A DNA stretch of 64,000 bases from Methanosuratincola petrocarbonis (GCA_030522375.1 CP130488.1:806001-870000); one strand, 5' to 3'. Positions 1 through 8,950 are shown, counted from the first letter of the stretch. Made by a program: numbers and translations. The notes: generated from the letters alone by a model not told the origin.

Positions 1-2
1 CT

Positions 3-410
3 TCTGTAGGAAAAATCCATTTTGAATTTGTCACACCAACAAGGTTTTCGGCCCTAGGGAGGGATCGAGAATATCTCTTCCCTGAGCCGAGAAAGATTTT
101 TGGCGGGTTGATCAAAATATGGAACGATTTCTCTGGATTCCCTTTCTCCCCAAGCGACTGTGAAGATTACATCAACTGGCTTGGACGGGAGAGTTGGATC
201 ACGCATTATTCTCTGCAGACCGAGTTGCGAAACACAAGGAAGGGCAAAGTTGTCGGCTTCACAGGGAGGACAACATTAGCCTTTGGAGAAAGCGAAAGAT
301 GGAGGAAGGTAACTGCCATCCTTGCTAGACTATCGGAATTCTCTAATATAGGAAAAGGCAGGACGTCAGGCTTTGGGGTTGTCAGAGCACGCTTGTATTC
401 AAAGCAATGA
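3..410 (+). CDS. cas6: CRISPR-associated endoribonuclease Cas6, C-terminal part (5' end outside window)
   Basis: The reading frame is open from the first bases of the window to the TGA at 408-410, giving 135 residues with no start visible, so the N-terminal half lies upstream. Cas6 cuts CRISPR precursor RNA within the repeat. The fragment shows the C-terminal RAMP features of the family: a TPTRF stretch near residue 11, a GFTGR stretch near residue 85, and the glycine-rich loop GKGRTSGFG at about residues 117-125 that contacts the repeat RNA. The catalytic N-terminal histidine region cannot be checked. No repeat array or other cas gene follows, so this is the downstream edge of a cas locus, or a stand-alone cas6. 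Confidence 0.8.
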   Translation, partial: SVGKIHFEFVTPTRFSALGRDREYLFPEPRKIFGGLIKIWNDFSGFPFSPSDCEDYINWLGRESWITHYSLQTELRNTRKGKVVGFTGRTTLAFGESERWRKVTAILARLSEFSNIGKGRTSGFGVVRARLYSKQ

Positions 411-609
411 TACAGGCACTTATCAAGCCTTCAAAGGACTCAAGAAAATAGAGTATTATCCTCAGCCGAAAATCCCTCATTGCAGAATAGCTTTCCCTCA
501 TTAGGAGCGCTTGCTGCACTAGGCATAGTGGTACCATTAATTGCGAGGGCGCACGGCTTGCCTTGCAGAACCCCTCTGAGAAGCATTCCCATGTTTAAGG
601 CTACAAGGT

Positions 610-3156
610 CTAGCTTCCGGATTTAGTATTGGGCGGGAGGCTTGCAGGAACCCTGATCGTGAACCGGGTCCCCTTGCCCAACTCGGACTCCACCTCGATC
701 GTGCCGCCCAGCGCATCAACTATCCGCTTCACGATGGCTAGCCCGAGCCCGGTCCCCTTCGCCTTCGTTGTCTTGAAGGGCTTGAAGAGGTTCTTGAGTA
801 TCTCGGGGTCGATTCCGGGTCCTGTGTCGGATACCGAGAAGACGGCGGTCACAGTGCCTATCCCGCCGGTCCCCGCGCCGCCGGGAGCCTGCCCCGATCC
901 GGCTGCGGGAGCAGGTGCTTCGGGCGCAGCGGCTCCATCGCCTCTTGCGGGCTCGAGCCACGCAGACACTGCCAAGGTCCCCTTGCCTTGCATCGCCTGG
1001 ATGGCGTTTATGATGAGGTTCTTGAGGGCTCTGGAAAGCTGCTGCGTTGGCAGCATAACTTTGGCATCCGCGACTCCGTAATCCCCGGAGCGATCCGCAG
1101 AAACATCCCCTGCACTTGGAACGGGCATGGCTCTGCCAGAAAGACCTGAGTCGGCATCAAAGAGCAAGCTGGATCCGACGGCGATCCTGAGATGCACCTC
1201 GTCAGGGATCTCGACGCCCAAAAGCGCAGAGTCCAAGACCTCCTTCAGCGATACCAGCTCGTAGTTGGGCTTGATCGGCACCCCGTAAAAGTGCAGGTCA
1301 GAGACTATCTTGTCCATGTACCTCACGTTCCTCTCTATCCTCTGGACAATATCAAGCAGCGCAGACACCTTCTCTGGAGGGGCGCAATCGCACGCGTCCC
1401 TTGTAAACTCGCTGATCTCGAAGGAGAGGTTTAGTATCGCCTGGAGCGGGTTCCTTAGGTCGTGCCCTACCATGAGGGATACCTCACCGACAGCAGCCAA
1501 TCGCTCCTTCTCGAGCAGCTCCTGGGTCTTCTCCTGGACGAGCCCTTCCAAGTGCTTCGAGTATCTCTCAAGCTCCCTTTTTGACTCTTCGAGCTCGCGT
1601 GTGACCCTCTTTATTTCAGTAAGGTCTGCGATCGCGGCGATGATGTCTCCACCTTCCTGGATGACTATGCTCAACTGGCAATCGATTGGTGAACCATCCT
1701 TCCGGAGCAGTACAACATCATATCTCGTTGGGACTCCCTTTTCTCCGGAGAACCTTGCCTTCCGGTATTCCCGTAGCCTCGGGAGATCTGAGGGGTGTAC
1801 AAATGATTCCCATGTGAGTTTGCCTTCGACCTCCTCCGCGGCGTATCCGAATACCGATTCGAATGCGTCGTTTACCTGAGCGATGATTCTGTCCTTGCGT
1901 ATGTAGACCAAAGGTAACGGGCTGTTCTCGAAGAGGGATTTGTAGTAAGCCTCGCTCCTCGCCGTCCTCTCGAAGAGCTCCTTCCTTTGGAGCGCAAGAG
2001 CAAAGTAATAAGCCAAGGATGAAACGGTCTCCAGGTCGTCAGAGTCGTAGTCCCTCAGTGCAACGCCACTGCCCCCGCTTCCCGCCCCCTCAAAACCACT
2101 CGCAGCACTAACAGTCTCTAGAATCGGGGGCATGGTCGTGGACCGCCTCGGGTTCGCCAAAGCTATGATTCCGAGCGACTCTTTCCCGGGACCAGAAATG
2201 ACTGGGACTGCGAGGAAGCGCTCTATCGGGACATGGCCCGGGGGTGTGCCCGAGTAGGCGGGGTGATCCCTTGGCGAGTTCGTGTAGAAAGATACGCCAT
2301 TGTTGAGCGCATGACCGAAGAGGCCCCGGTATCGCCCTTCCGACCCCAAAGAGATTTTGCTACTGGCACTGCCTTTGTCACCGCCGGGGCCGCTCTGCTG
2401 GACCGCACAGCCTGGGGCAAATGCAATTCTGCGGGCGTTGCCCATTCCCTGCGGCGGGGGCTCATGCTCATTCCGAGCCGCATCGGCGGGCTCCAGCGAT
2501 CCCTGCGGATACGCAAATGTGTGCCCGACCAGCTCCTTCGTCTCAGGGTCTATGAAACCGATTAGCCCGTAGTCGCTGTTGGTGAGGTTCATAGCAGCAT
2601 CCAGGATAGCCGCAGAGATCTCATCCACGCCGGTCTCGGGCGAGATCAGGAGGGAGAGGATCCTGACCAGCGCCCTGTCCCTCTCCTTGAGCCTCTGATG
2701 CCTCAGCTCGGAATCGACCAAATTCGTGATGTCTATGCCCGTCGAGAGGACAACGGGAGGCTTCCCAGGCTCCCTTATGACCGCGTTCGACCAGTTCACC
2801 CATATGCGGCTGCCGTCTTTCCGCATGTTCTCGTTGATGCTGTAGGAAACTTCGTCCCCCTCAGCTACCCTTTCGAATAGCCTTGTGAGGTCCCTCCCGG
2901 TCGACTCTCTCTTGGGCACAATGGTATCGTAAACCGAGCGCCCAAGCATCTCCTCCTCGCTGAAACCGAATAGGTCGAGGCCGTATTTGTTGATCCAGAT
3001 AAGCTTACCTTCATGGTCGACGATGCAGACTACTGCCTTCACAAGATCTATTACCCTCGCCAGGTATCCCAGCACTGGGAGATCAACATCTCCCGTACCC
3101 GGACTCTCGTGGCTGTTCCCTGAGGCACGCTTCAACCAGACCGACTCTCCTGCCAA
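610..3156 (-). CDS. Soluble PAS-GAF-PAS sensor histidine kinase
   Basis: 848 residues with no membrane segment, so a cytosolic sensor. Domain order: PAS at about 27-145, a GAF-like region at about 150-395 interrupted by low-complexity inserts, a second PAS at about 405-520, a short coiled coil, then the kinase core. The phospho-acceptor His is near residue 565 in GHDLRNP. The ATPase domain has an N box (NLIINAIQAM), a G1 box (SDTGPGID) and a G2 box (GTGLGLAI). It autophosphorylates and should pass phosphate to a response regulator, but none lies nearby, so it is an orphan kinase. The GAF loops are rich in Gly/Ser and may be poorly conserved. The ligand cannot be deduced. Confidence 0.93.
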   Translation of the reverse strand: MAGESVWLKRASGNSHESPGTGDVDLPVLGYLARVIDLVKAVVCIVDHEGKLIWINKYGLDLFGFSEEEMLGRSVYDTIVPKRESTGRDLTRLFERVAEGDEVSYSINENMRKDGSRIWVNWSNAVIREPGKPPVVLSTGIDITNLVDSELRHQRLKERDRALVRILSLLISPETGVDEISAAILDAAMNLTNSDYGLIGFIDPETKELVGHTFAYPQGSLEPADAARNEHEPPPQGMGNARRIAFAPGCAVQQSGPGGDKGSASSKISLGSEGRYRGLFGHALNNGVSFYTNSPRDHPAYSGTPPGHVPIERFLAVPVISGPGKESLGIIALANPRRSTTMPPILETVSAASGFEGAGSGGSGVALRDYDSDDLETVSSLAYYFALALQRKELFERTARSEAYYKSLFENSPLPLVYIRKDRIIAQVNDAFESVFGYAAEEVEGKLTWESFVHPSDLPRLREYRKARFSGEKGVPTRYDVVLLRKDGSPIDCQLSIVIQEGGDIIAAIADLTEIKRVTRELEESKRELERYSKHLEGLVQEKTQELLEKERLAAVGEVSLMVGHDLRNPLQAILNLSFEISEFTRDACDCAPPEKVSALLDIVQRIERNVRYMDKIVSDLHFYGVPIKPNYELVSLKEVLDSALLGVEIPDEVHLRIAVGSSLLFDADSGLSGRAMPVPSAGDVSADRSGDYGVADAKVMLPTQQLSRALKNLIINAIQAMQGKGTLAVSAWLEPARGDGAAAPEAPAPAAGSGQAPGGAGTGGIGTVTAVFSVSDTGPGIDPEILKNLFKPFKTTKAKGTGLGLAIVKRIVDALGGTIEVESELGKGTRFTIRVPASLPPNTKSGS

Positions 3157-3297
3157 CAGTATTTTGGCGTCGCTATTTTAATTTAGCTGAATAGCTCCGG
3201 GGCGAGCGATCAGTCAGGCAACACGAAAGAACCAATGGATCCCATCCCATGCCCGACCGCCCGAGTTGCTGCATAGACATGTTGGCAAGAGAGGACC

Positions 3298-3369
3298 ATG
3301 GCTGGATCTGATGGCGCGTCCAAGATCGGCGTGGCAGTAACCTCAGACGGCAGGAAAAAACATTTTTGA
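3298..3369 (+). pseudogene. Possible N-terminal remnant of a NifX/NafY-type protein
   Basis: A 23-codon frame starts at an ATG and reads KIGVAVTSDG near its beginning. This resembles the first beta strand of dinitrogenase iron-molybdenum cofactor (NifX/NafY) family proteins, which are common in anaerobic archaea. It then runs into TGA at 3367-3369 with nothing recognisable after it. The match is short and may be chance. The rest of the 295-base gap between the kinase and the VIT-like gene shows nothing else I can support. Confidence 0.2.
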
Positions 3370-3451
3370 CGGATTCTTATTCGTATCAAAGCGGATCTTC
3401 CGCTATTTCAATCCATGGTGGTGACTTGCCCTGTTCAAGCCTTTTGCGAGG

Positions 3452-4039
3452 ATGAGGAGGAAGGCGAAGAGGTACTTTGCAGTCGCAGGAGCGTCCGAGC
3501 TCTCGAGGAGGTACTTTGTGATGAACTCCTTCGACGGATCGCTCGCAATACTCGGCGTCGTGGTGGGGGCGTACATAACTGGGAAGGCCGACGCGCACCT
3601 AATAATCAACACGGGGATAGGGCTGGCTCTCGCGACCGGGATCTCCGGATTCGTCGGGGCATTCCTCTCTGAAAAGGCCGAGCGATCAAGGAAGATCAAG
3701 GAAATAGAGGACAGCATAATGATGGAGATCAAGGACAGCATCATATACAGGGCCTCCAAATTCGTCACCCTCGCGCTCGCTGTCGTGGACGGGATCTCCC
3801 CTGCGCTGACCATCTTCCTCACGCTGGTCCCGTTCATGATCCACGAAATATCCCCATCTGCGCTATCGCTCCAGTACGCGATGGTCGCCTCGATCGCGAT
3901 CAATCTATCGACGCTCGCGCTCCTCGGCATTTACCTGGGCAAGATTGCCGCAGCCAGCAGGCTCAAGTACAGCCTGCTGACGGTAGCGATGGGGCTGGCT
4001 ATAGTGGCGATACTGTTCCTGACCGGTGCGGGTGTCTGA
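3452..4039 (+). CDS. VIT1/CCC1-family membrane protein
   Basis: 195 residues with about five hydrophobic segments and an acidic/basic helix (about 70-95, with an EKAERSRKIKEIEDS stretch) between the second and third. The pattern DGSLAILGVVVGAY in the first membrane segment matches the archaeal branch of the VIT1/CCC1 family, whose characterised members move iron or manganese across membranes. Transport of a metal is inferred from the family; the substrate is unknown. The gene is followed 139 bases later by the DUF211 gene on the same strand, so they may be expressed together. The ATG at 3452 is used because the family's amphipathic N-terminus begins there. Confidence 0.75.
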   Translation: MRRKAKRYFAVAGASELSRRYFVMNSFDGSLAILGVVVGAYITGKADAHLIINTGIGLALATGISGFVGAFLSEKAERSRKIKEIEDSIMMEIKDSIIYRASKFVTLALAVVDGISPALTIFLTLVPFMIHEISPSALSLQYAMVASIAINLSTLALLGIYLGKIAAASRLKYSLLTVAMGLAIVAILFLTGAGV

Positions 4040-4177
4040 GCTCGAAACCGCATAAACCCGTGCCCTGTGAACAGATTGGAAAGCCAGCAGGCGCTAACCA
4101 GGTTCAATCTTTGCATCCTCTTTAGGCAAGGGAAAAGGTAAAAGGCTGAAGAAAGATATTATGCATGGGGTGTCGCG

Positions 4178-4456
4178 ATGAGCATAGACATCAAGAAGCT
4201 CGTGCTGGACGCGCTGAAGCCGAGGGAGATCTCGATAGCCGAGCTGTCCAAGGCCATATGCAAGATAGACGGCGTCGACAACGTAAGCATAAACGTCGTG
4301 GAGACGGACATAAAGACCGAGACAATCAGGATGATCATCCAGGGGAACAGCATTTGCTACGAGGAGGTATCCAAGGTCCTGGCGGAGAACAGCACCGCGC
4401 TCAAGAGCGTCGACGAGATAGCGGTGAGCAAGAAGATCACCCCGAAGCTCGCCTGA
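4178..4456 (+). CDS. DUF211 family protein
   Basis: 92 residues, the usual size for DUF211, a small archaeal family with a ferredoxin-like fold that forms ring-shaped oligomers. The N-terminal KKLVLDALKPREISIAELSK and the following VDNVSINVVETD stretch are typical. The start is clear: GGGGTG at 4167-4172 sits 5 bases before the ATG. Its biochemical role is not established. It lies downstream of the VIT/CCC1-like membrane gene, and a part in metal handling would fit but is only inferred. Confidence 0.85.
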   Translation: MSIDIKKLVLDALKPREISIAELSKAICKIDGVDNVSINVVETDIKTETIRMIIQGNSICYEEVSKVLAENSTALKSVDEIAVSKKITPKLA

Positions 4457-4523
4457 TCTTTAATCAATTTTTACCTCTTCCAGCGACGAGCCGATCCCAG
4501 CATGCGGTTGATGGATCTGCTTT

Positions 4524-5138
4524 TTACACCCCGAGCGCCCTGAGCAGATCGGAGGGGTCGTTCGCAACTATGTCGGCGCCGACCTTTCCCGCCTGGGGAC
4601 CCCCTGCGACCACACGGAGATCGGGCCGCTTCTGCTTCGCCCACCTTATCAACGCGATCACCTGTCCGTTCAGTTCAGCCTCGGTGCACGACACCACCAG
4701 CCATTTGAGCGAAGGGTCGGAGATCGGCTCCGCGAGGTCCTCTGGGACGACGCCTTTCCTGCTGCTGTAGACCCTCACCCCACGCGACCGGAGGAGGAGG
4801 GAGAGTACGTCGCGCATGAGGACGTGCCCCTCGCCCCGCACTGTGAAAACAGCAGCTGAGAAGGGCGGGTTCTCGGGCGCCCTGATCACTGACTCAAGCG
4901 CCCTCAGCACCCGGTTCGTTTCGTTGTACGACTCCATCCATACCTTGAGGGCGCCGTCTGGATCCCTGTCGTACCAGGCGGCGAACTCGATCCATGCGCC
5001 TACCACGCCCCTGGTGAGGATCTCATCAACGCCAAAGCCTTGTTCTAGGCATGAGAGGGCGATCTCCGCGGATCCTGGCTTCCCGTGGAATATTGACTCC
5101 ACGAGCCTGCCGAGCGCCTCACTTGACTGGCTCGCCAT
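4524..5138 (-). CDS. B12-binding-fold protein with degenerate cobalamin motif
   Basis: 204 residues. The first 85 form a helical region like the cap of corrinoid proteins; the rest is Rossmann-like. Corrinoid proteins carry DxHxxG in this layout (as in GDxHDIGK). Here the aligned stretch is GEGHVLMRD: the His that would ligate cobalt is kept, but Asp is Glu and Gly is Met. The later VVSCTEAE and VVAGGPQAG strands match the B12 fold. It may be a corrinoid-like sensor or a former B12 protein. Its start overlaps the end of the M29 aminopeptidase gene by 20 bases (5119-5138), so the two are translationally coupled, which gives no functional clue yet. Confidence 0.6.
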   Translation of the reverse strand: MASQSSEALGRLVESIFHGKPGSAEIALSCLEQGFGVDEILTRGVVGAWIEFAAWYDRDPDGALKVWMESYNETNRVLRALESVIRAPENPPFSAAVFTVRGEGHVLMRDVLSLLLRSRGVRVYSSRKGVVPEDLAEPISDPSLKWLVVSCTEAELNGQVIALIRWAKQKRPDLRVVAGGPQAGKVGADIVANDPSDLLRALGV

Positions 5139-6258
5139 CCTCCATCACCAGCTTCCCGTCGAAGAAGAGCTGCCCGCCGCGCATGTCCTTGATCATGTCG
5201 AGGTGGCTCGATGCCTGGTTCGTCCCGTGGTAGGACCCAGTGTTGTTCCCTATCGCGATGTGGACAGTCCGGTAGATCTTCTCGTCGATGATTATGCTCC
5301 CTCCGGTGAACTCCGCCCCCGGGTTGCAGCCTATGCCCAGCTCGGCGATCCTGTCCTTCTCGCCCGTGTTGGCCTCAAGGAACTTGGTGAACCGCTCTGC
5401 GCCGCTCTCGGCGCTGTACGAGGCTACCTTCCCGTCCCTGAACTCGAGCCTGAGGCGGTCGATCCTACCGAATCCGGGTATCACCAAGACCGGGAAGGTG
5501 ATGTGCCCGTTCGCGCTCGTCTCGAGCGGGGCTATGAATACCTCCCCGGACGGTATGTTTAGACCGACGTCCCCGTTCGCCATGTCCTCACTCGAGATTA
5601 TGCCGTCGTCCACTATCACCGGCCTGCCCTTGACGCTGAATGAGAGGTCGGTGTCTTCAGCCAGTATCCTGACCCGGTCAACGCCGCTGAGCGCACGGGA
5701 GTAGTAGCCGCAGAGGTCGAGGAGCTCGTCGGAGAAGGACGCCCTGATGCTGTTGAAGAAGACCTCCCTGAACCTCTCCACCGGGCACCCGTAGCCCCTG
5801 GCAGCCCCTGGGATCGGCCACCCGAAGTAGACCCACCGGACGCCGCGCCTGTCCATTATCTCGTAGAGCTTCTGCCTATTCGGCGCGGTCAGCCTTACTT
5901 TACCGGACACTCCCTCGGACCAGTATGGGTCGTCCTCCTCGCCTATGAACATCCTGACGTCGACGGTCTCTGCGATTGCCCTCGCGATAGGGTCCATCCC
6001 CTTCAGGGACTCCTCCGGGGAGAGCTCGTACTTCCTCCTGTTCCGGACGGATGAGTATCCCCTGATTATCGTGTAGGCGCCCTGCCTCCAGCACTCCTCC
6101 TCAACCAGTTCGGCAAACTCCCTGCAGGAAGGGTCCTGGTCGTTGTACATTATTGAGACCGAGTCGAAGCCCCCACCCGGCTTCCTCCCGATTGACATCG
6201 ACCGCTTCACGAGTAACGATGCGAGCCCGAGCATCTCATCTTTAGTCAGTTCTGGCAT
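5119..6258 (-). CDS. M29-family metallo-aminopeptidase
   Basis: 379 residues, close to the family's usual length. M29 (AmpS/thermophilic) aminopeptidases remove N-terminal residues using two metal ions. The expected ligand segments are visible: the Glu in FIAPLE, the Glu in ELGIGCNPGAEFTG, the His in RTVHIAIGNN, and the His/Asp pair in SSHLDMI. I chose the ATG at 6258 rather than the GTG at 6267 because AAGGTG lies 6 bases ahead of it. A TATA-like CTTATAAG lies at about 6290-6298. It is the first gene of a two-gene operon with the B12-fold protein. Cytosolic; no signal peptide. Confidence 0.9.
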   Translation of the reverse strand: MPELTKDEMLGLASLLVKRSMSIGRKPGGGFDSVSIMYNDQDPSCREFAELVEEECWRQGAYTIIRGYSSVRNRRKYELSPEESLKGMDPIARAIAETVDVRMFIGEEDDPYWSEGVSGKVRLTAPNRQKLYEIMDRRGVRWVYFGWPIPGAARGYGCPVERFREVFFNSIRASFSDELLDLCGYYSRALSGVDRVRILAEDTDLSFSVKGRPVIVDDGIISSEDMANGDVGLNIPSGEVFIAPLETSANGHITFPVLVIPGFGRIDRLRLEFRDGKVASYSAESGAERFTKFLEANTGEKDRIAELGIGCNPGAEFTGGSIIIDEKIYRTVHIAIGNNTGSYHGTNQASSHLDMIKDMRGGQLFFDGKLVMEDGEPVK

Positions 6259-6420
6259 TTTGAACACCTTGATTAAGAATACGAGTTATGGTCTTATAAG
6301 GCAAGCTCAACCAAAACCGGCTCCCCGTTATGCCAGGCGCGCGCCAAAGCCGCGGAAGATGGTGCAGCAGGCAGCGGATGGGGCGCAGGGCAAGGTTTTT
6401 ATCCCGGAGCCATGATGGGT

Positions 6421-6524
6421 ATGGGGATGCGTATGGAAAGGACGGATAGCAAAAGGATCATCTGGCTGGGGCGCTGATAACAGCATCCTTCGCATATCTC
6501 CTGATAAGGATGGTTTTCGGATAG
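6421..6524 (+). pseudogene. Possible small membrane protein ORF broken by a one-base shift
   Basis: A good TATA-like box (TTTTTATC at about 6395-6402) sits about 25 bases ahead of in-frame ATG codons at 6421, 6427 and 6433. The frame reads a polar N-terminus and stops early at TGA 6474-6476. One extra base at about 6470 would continue into a hydrophobic stretch, ALITASFAYLLIRMVFG, ending at TAG 6522-6524. The result would be a single-span protein of about 34 residues. It could be a real frameshift, an assembly error or coincidence. No homologue is recognised. Confidence 0.2.
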
Positions 6525-6613
6525 GCTTGCGGCACGGTCTCACGCCCACAGACTGCTTTTTGGTTTTTGCTTTGGGTTTATGCTAAAAAAATAAACAAAA
6601 AATGGAAGGCTAT

Positions 6614-7126
6614 CTAGAGGAGCCTGAGGACTGCGTCGGCGAATGCCTTTGCAGCATCAGGGCCATCGCCGGTAACCACTTTGCCGTCCACTACCACGTG
6701 ATCCTTCTGCAGCCTGCCCCCCGCAGCCTCGATCTCCTGGACTGACTCTGGCGTCCTGAATACAGTGCATTTCTTCCCGCTTAGGAGACCCGCCCTCGCA
6801 AGCGCTACCGGCGCTAGGCAGATCGCAGCGACAACGCCCCCTCTGCTGCCAACACTCCGGAGTATCTCATGGAGCTTCTTATTCGGCCACAGATAGGTCG
6901 GAGAGCCCGGTCCCCCCGCGATCACCACTGCGTCGAACTTCGAAGGGTCCACGGCATCCACCGTGGTGTCGGGCTTGACCCGCATCCCCAGCTTACCCTC
7001 AGCCACCCCAGGGCCCGTGCTTGCCACGGTGACCTCGTGCCCCGCCGCCTTGAAAGCCTTGTAAGGTACGTCGAACTCCTCGTCCCTGAAGGCCTTCTCC
7101 GCCACAACAACAAGAACCCTTGCCAA
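6614..7126 (-). CDS. DJ-1/PfpI family protein
   Basis: 170 residues from the TTG at 7126, which opens directly on the first beta strand ARVLVVVAEK; an in-frame ATG at 7183 would add 19 residues with no family counterpart. The fold is class I amidotransferase-like. The nucleophile elbow AAICLAP holds the catalytic Cys at about residue 100, and the acidic residue of the triad region is in the AEKAFRDEEF stretch. Members act as deglycases/glyoxalases or cysteine peptidases in stress defence; which one cannot be told here. A TATA-like AATATATC lies at about 7140-7147. Single gene, ending in a T-rich stretch that may act as terminator. Confidence 0.88.
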   Translation of the reverse strand: MARVLVVVAEKAFRDEEFDVPYKAFKAAGHEVTVASTGPGVAEGKLGMRVKPDTTVDAVDPSKFDAVVIAGGPGSPTYLWPNKKLHEILRSVGSRGGVVAAICLAPVALARAGLLSGKKCTVFRTPESVQEIEAAGGRLQKDHVVVDGKVVTGDGPDAAKAFADAVLRLL

Positions 7127-7377
7127 AAAGCATAACCCCCGATATATTGAGGGCGCAATTGCTTTTATCTTTTTTAAGATCATGCGCAGGCAGTATCAGT
7201 TTCAACCTGGATCAGAACTGATCGGCATTCTTCGATCTGGATCCCACCATATTAAGCCGGCAGAATCCAAGATTTCCTTGGGACCTGAAGGGGGACGGTG
7301 AAACCCGAGTAGGCAAGAACCCAGATCGCCGCCCGCATACGACACACTTATGAAAAGGTTGGTTGGGGAGCGTCGAA

Positions 7378-8712
7378 TTAATCATTCAAGACTTGAGGGC
7401 TCCGCTGCTGCCTGTCCGCACCGCCCGATTGTCCCGGAAGAGCGCCTGAGATCCCCTTCCCGCCGAATGTCTCTCTGCTCAGCACCCCGAGGACGAGCGA
7501 GACTGCCATAAAGGCTACGCACATCAGGAATATCGCCTGGTACGCTGGGAACGTCCTCGCGCCAGACTCCAAGTTGTCGAGCATGAAGCCCATGAAGTAC
7601 TGGAAGAAGCCCGCCCCCATGAAATTGAAGAGGTTGATCGCTGCCATCGAGGTCCCAGAGATCCTCGATCCAAACATCTCCTTGGAAATCGTCATGTAGA
7701 TGTTGGCAAAGCCGAATCCGAAGCCGAGCAGGAAGAACGACGAAGCGATCAGGCACGGGCCCATCGAGCCGCCGAGGGAAGCCAAAATGGACCAGAAGGC
7801 TAGCCCGATCACGATACCAGCGACCATCACCGGCTTACGCCTCATCAGGAAGCGGTCGGAGATGAAGCCGCCAGTGGGCCCCGCGATCGTGAAGCCGATC
7901 GCAATGAACATGAGGTAAAAACCAGCCGCGGCCTTGTCCATCCCGTAGACGTCCATCAGGAATGGGCCGCCCCAGAGCCCCTGGAAGCTGATGAAGAAGC
8001 CATAGACGAAGAAAGGAATTATCGCGAGCAGCAGGAAGCCCCTGTTACTGAAGACCTCCCTGAGATCGGCTACCACGCCGGATCCGCTCCTGAAAGATTC
8101 TCCCTCATCCCCCGATATAGTGAGCCAGGCGACTGCTGCAAAGGCCACCATCAAGGCGGTTATGATCAGGAATGTGCCCCTCCAGCCAATTGCCAGCGTC
8201 AGGAGAGCCAGCGGGGAGGTCGCGACTATGCCCCCTACATTCCCTAGCGAGGTCAGGAGCCCGGCGAGCGTGGCGAAGCGCCTCGGGCCGAACCAGATCG
8301 CTATGGCTTTCAGGGCGGAGACGTAGAAACCGCCGACGCCGAACCCGACCAGGGCTCTCCCCACCGAGAGCACAAGGATGGAGTTCCCAGTCGAGAAGAT
8401 CAGGCTGCCCAGGCAAGCCACGGCTGCAAGCGAGACCACGGTCTTCCTCACGCCGATCCGGTCCAAGAGTATGCCGACCGGGAGCTGGGCGATGGCGTAT
8501 GGGAAGAAGTAGGTCGATGACATCAGACCGAGGAGCGAGGCGTCCGTGCTGAACTCCCTCATTATGTCGAAGGATATCACTGCGATCCCGACCCTGTGGA
8601 GGATCGAGAAGAAGTATAGTACGGACATGACCGAGAAGACCAGCAGGGCGAGGCTGCCCCTGCTTCTCCCACCTTTATGGCTTCCACCCGCGCTCTTCCG
8701 GTCGAGAACCAT
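7378..8712 (-). CDS. Major facilitator superfamily transporter
   Basis: 444 residues with 12 predicted membrane segments. The loop between segments 2 and 3 reads GILLDRIGVRK, the MFS signature. The glycine-rich GRALVGFGVGGFY stretch resembles organic-anion or nitrate/nitrite-type porters. The frame is open much further upstream, but the ATG at 8712 is supported by a TATA box at 8757-8768 about 45 bases ahead and by the short basic N-terminus that follows. Substrate unknown. Divergent from rubredoxin across a spacer carrying a GGAA repeat. Confidence 0.85.
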   Translation of the reverse strand: MVLDRKSAGGSHKGGRSRGSLALLVFSVMSVLYFFSILHRVGIAVISFDIMREFSTDASLLGLMSSTYFFPYAIAQLPVGILLDRIGVRKTVVSLAAVACLGSLIFSTGNSILVLSVGRALVGFGVGGFYVSALKAIAIWFGPRRFATLAGLLTSLGNVGGIVATSPLALLTLAIGWRGTFLIITALMVAFAAVAWLTISGDEGESFRSGSGVVADLREVFSNRGFLLLAIIPFFVYGFFISFQGLWGGPFLMDVYGMDKAAAGFYLMFIAIGFTIAGPTGGFISDRFLMRRKPVMVAGIVIGLAFWSILASLGGSMGPCLIASSFFLLGFGFGFANIYMTISKEMFGSRISGTSMAAINLFNFMGAGFFQYFMGFMLDNLESGARTFPAYQAIFLMCVAFMAVSLVLGVLSRETFGGKGISGALPGQSGGADRQQRSPQVLND

Positions 8713-8756
8713 CCAGCTCAGCCCTCTGAAGTATTGCCCATTTATCTGTTGGCTCG

Positions 8757-8768
8757 AGATATATAGCT
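8757..8768 (-). promoter_or_regulatory. TATA box for the MFS gene
   Basis: On the minus strand the sequence reads GCTATATATCTC, a strong archaeal TATA element. It predicts transcription starting near 8733-8738, about 20-25 bases before the ATG at 8712, which helps fix that start. Confidence 0.5.
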
Positions 8769-8858
8769 TAACGGGAAGGCTGCGGATCCTGCTCTCCTCT
8801 CGCTGCAGCCTGGGGATCGCAGAGGCGAATGAGTCCCCGCCTGGGCTGAGAATAGGGA

Positions 8859-8888
8859 GGAAGGAAGGAAGGAAGGAAGGAAGGAAGG
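8859..8888. repeat. GGAA tetranucleotide microsatellite
   Basis: About seven and a half uninterrupted copies of GGAA lie in the spacer between the divergent MFS and rubredoxin genes. Short perfect tandem repeats like this are prone to slippage and are rare in compact archaeal spacers. It lies about 60 bases upstream of the rubredoxin start, so copy-number change could alter promoter spacing. Confidence 0.9.
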
Positions 8889-8950
8889 GAATGCTTAAGA
8901 CTTCCGGAATCGATCTCTTTTCAGAGCGAACCAATCCGAGGGGTGTCTTT

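Noticed and set aside
629..1081. Long open frames antisense to the histidine kinase and many other GC-rich genes
   Set aside because: GC-rich coding DNA leaves the opposite strand open. These frames have Ser/Arg/Pro-rich translations without domains, and the sense genes have clear motifs.
8546..8950. N-terminal extension of rubredoxin by 135 codons
   Set aside because: It runs antisense through the MFS gene start and the GGAA repeat. Rubredoxin is complete from the TTG at 8951.
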